A DNA stretch of 64,000 nt from Chrysoperla carnea (Eukaryota > Arthropoda > Insecta > Neuroptera > Chrysopidae). Both the position numbers and the translations under genes were made by a program. Under the pieces are notes generated by a model, which had not been told where the DNA came from, ran no database searches, and was given only the letters and a program-made list of their open reading frames with translations. Shown in pieces: positions 61,618 through 64,000 of the stretch. Within the stretch, counting starts at the first letter, position 1; every line of letters begins with the position of its first letter. The DNA lies in contig NC_058337.1 in assembly GCF_905475395.1 (NCBI RefSeq), forward strand, positions 99,318,368-99,382,367, written 5' to 3'.

Positions 61618-63963
61618 TTAAATTGCTAAAATTTTGTTCAGTTCAAATTGATTGTGACTTGTTTGATCCTTACAGGGTCCATCGAAATTACGTTTTTGGC
61701 TTTCAGGGATCATTGTTCGTATTGTTCTACCATCGTAGATAACTTGAAAACCTTTACGGGGTTCTATTGTAGAGAACATGATCATTTTGGGTGATTCAAC
61801 CATTAAATAATTCCATTTTGATTCTGTTGTGTATTTTCCGACCGTTGGTGTAATTACATTATTATTTACTTTAATAACAAATTCGTGTCCTTGTGGCATG
61901 ATTTCCATTAATTCTTTTCCCATTTGAATTTGAATTGCCTGGCGACAAAATAGACATATTACTTTTTAAAAGCTGCAGTATCAAATTTTTCAAGCAATAA
62001 TATCACTATATAAATTCTAACTACGTTTTGAGGTAAACGTTTATGAGAAACGATTTGATTTCTGTCTATATCACTCTTCTTATAATATTATTAGGTATTT
62101 TTTTCACGATTTGTTATTTTTATTGCTTTGTTATCACGCCCTAAAGAGTGTGTTTGCCGCGTCAAATGAATAATATTTGGCCATTATAGTCTCCATTATC
62201 GAAGCAAAATACAAATAAATTAGCGATTGTAATCACGTGTGTTTGAAAACATTTTCATATGAGCCCGTAACAAAAAAAAAGGCACTCATCGAACACCTAG
62301 AAATTATAAGGTTAAAATGGCTGAAATGTTTACTAGTGTTTACTAGTGGTGGGCGTAATATGTGTTTCAAAAATTTTCACTTCACTATAATTTTTAGTTG
62401 TTCGATGGGTTCCTTTTTCTGTTATGGGCTCTTATATACTATAGGTGGATTAGGTTAGGTTATATTGGCTAGAACACACTTACGCTATAGAGCTGATTGT
62501 GATACCATGTATGTATTTTACCACCTTTTCCGCTGATAATTTCATTTATCAGTTCTTCAATTATATTCAGAGGCTGAGTGCATCTCCTTCATGCATATAA
62601 TATGCACAACACCAGCCCATCACAACTATTAATAAATTAATTTTTGTTCTGATGGCGGGAATCGAACCCGCTACCCTAGACATACCGCGAATGGAACTGA
62701 TTACCCCTTAATACTATAGGTAAAAAGAAAATAAAATTCTTTACTCACCAATGGCATATTACCGTCTACCTTTTTTACGTAAACATTAAACATTTCTTTT
62801 TTAAGTGTACTTCCATTGAGATATAAAGTCCAATCGTTTGTCAATTCATACTTTTCAGTATCACCATTCAATGTTAAAACGTATTCTTTAGAAATGACAC
62901 AGTGTACCATTGAGTTTACACCACGCGCAATACTATCCCATTTAGAAAGAGTGAAAAATATGTTGGTCAATGACATATGTGTTTCCATACTCCAATAATC
63001 CCAAAAATGTCGAGGTATTCCTGTATAAACTTCAGTGTAACGTGGTGTATCAATTGTTACATCCCATTCTTTTCTGAATACTGGATAAACGACATCCAAG
63101 TGCATTGGCATTACATTTGTTTCAGTTTTAGTATTTCTTTGGGAATACATTGAATAAAGATAACGTAATGCATTAAAATGATTTAAAACCATTTGTACCA
63201 TTTCCAGTTCTACGTCATTGACAGTAACATCAATTGCATACCGATTTAAGTTTGAATGAGCAACAGCACATTCGAGTGGAACAGGAGCAAAATTCCATTT
63301 ACTAACAACTTCTGGTCGGCATTCGTTATAAGTAATTTTACGTTCTTTTAAGATGCGTTCTTGTTCTTCGCTACGAGTACCTTTAATGTCAAAATTAATG
63401 ACACCTAATTTGTCAACTTCACCAAGTGATAAAATAAATTTTGAATCTAAATTATCTTCTTTCATTTGATAACGTAAGTCAATACCAAGCTTACGTTCCT
63501 TGTTAACTTGGTCATTATGGGTAATCGACCATTTAAGTGCAGTTTTTCGTTCTGGTGCAGAAATGAGTAGCATAAGACTTGTATTGTATGTAGCAAAATT
63601 GGTGTTTTGTACCGATTTTGTGACACCATGTACCTCAATTTGAAAACCAAATGGATTTGTTTCCATCCATTGAATCTTTTCTCTTGGGGGACCCAATATT
63701 AAATTGAATTCCATATGGTCTAAGGTATCCAACGGTGTAAAACGAACACCATATCCACAGCTTCCATAACCACTTTGGAATAATTCTGATAAATATAAAC
63801 GTAAAAATTCAATGGAGATAAAATCATCATGTTTATCTTCGATGATGTTAATTTCTCGAAGACGTGTAATTAAACCGCCACGTGATAAATCACGATCACA
63901 ATCAAATATTTTCACTTCAACATGTTGTCCTAGTGTTTTACATTCTGTATCGTAGACTACAGT
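61618..63963 (-). CDS. Vitellogenin-like large lipid transfer protein, 3' part (partial)
   Basis: Two exons on the minus strand: 62750-63963 (starting at an acceptor, so the gene continues beyond the right edge) and 61938 down to a strong donor GTAAGG at about 61673, or to a stop at 61618 if unspliced. The first exon matches the region before the vWD domain in insect vitellogenins (FAPVPLECAVAHSNLNRY, then DVVYPVFRKEWDVTIDTPRY). The start of a von Willebrand D domain follows (CVISKEYVLTLNGDTEKYEL) and continues in the next exon (KNFDG-like RNFDGP end). The family carries lipid in the hemolymph and feeds oocytes. The usual vWD cysteines are largely absent: DW replaces the CW of the family, and no cysteine precedes RNFDG. 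It could be a vitellogenin-like paralog rather than the yolk precursor; apolipophorin is the alternative. The true 3' end is unresolved. Confidence 0.72.
62445..62705 (-). mobile_element. Probable tRNA-derived SINE
   Basis: On the minus strand GCGGGTTCGATTCCCGCC (about 62652-62669) is a perfect T-arm/box B of RNA polymerase III genes. It is followed by a non-tRNA body (GGGCTGGTGTTGTGCATATT, GGAGATGCACTCAGCC). No acceptor stem or clean box A is present, so it is not a functional tRNA. It lies in an intron of the vitellogenin-like gene, in the same orientation. Confidence 0.45.
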
Positions 63964-64000
63964 CTGAAAATAAAAGAACTCGACATGAACAACACATCTC

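Noticed and set aside
62640-62705. tRNA gene on the minus strand
   Set aside because: Only the T-arm is intact; no cloverleaf can be formed from the flanking bases.

Overview
The window is AT-rich nuclear DNA from an animal with spliced genes (GT-AG introns), almost certainly an insect. The evidence is two pickpocket-type DEG/ENaC channel genes, an insect-style vitellogenin-family lipid-transfer gene, a crinkled/myosin-VII gene, and a mariner, hAT, PIF/Harbinger and foldback-MITE load typical of insects. I cannot name the order from sequence alone. No bacterial, viral or CRISPR content was recognised, and no LTR element was seen.

Layout. (1) 598-3132 (+): C-terminal exons of a TraB-domain protein whose 5' end is not visible. 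(2) 3133-8074: AT-rich intergenic DNA with one small hairpin. (3) 8075-8552 (-): mitochondrial ribosomal protein mRpS18C, two exons. (4) 8844-9686: Tigger/pogo-like MITE carrying a back-to-back mariner 5'-end dimer. (5) 10299-15593 (+): six-exon, 879-residue all-helical protein, possibly Gemin4-like. (6) 15594-20333: long intergenic stretch with a palindrome, a dispersed repeat and an (AC)n tract. (7) 20334-22039 (-): DCAF7/wings-apart WD40 protein, four exons. (8) 23318-25780 (+): quinone-oxidoreductase-like MDR protein, four exons, with a foldback element in intron 1. (9) 27080-33499 and 38582-43037 (+): two tandem pickpocket channels with the same eight-exon structure, separated by a hAT element (perfect 8-bp target duplication) that itself holds a large foldback element, and by a 201-bp tandem duplication. 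(10) 43161-43965: ~315-bp tandem repeats. (11) 46463-47159: PIF/Harbinger element with TTA target duplication. (12) 47477-60336 (+): class VII myosin with motor, four IQ motifs and two MyTH4-FERM units around an SH3 domain; the first coding exon was not located. (13) 61618-64000 (-): 3' part of a vitellogenin-like large lipid transfer protein with a von Willebrand D domain, running off the right edge and convergent with the myosin.

The genes are functionally unrelated (mitochondrial translation, ubiquitin-ligase adaptor, redox enzyme, ion channels, motor, lipid transport), so the only working-together signal is the tandem pickpocket pair. Exon boundaries were derived by hand from GT-AG sites and reading phase; the phases close without a break in all the multi-exon models except the two genes cut by the window or lacking a located end exon. 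I see no convincing undescribed system. The most unusual theme is the number of long, nearly perfect inverted repeats, two of them in host introns, which would fold into dsRNA if transcribed.
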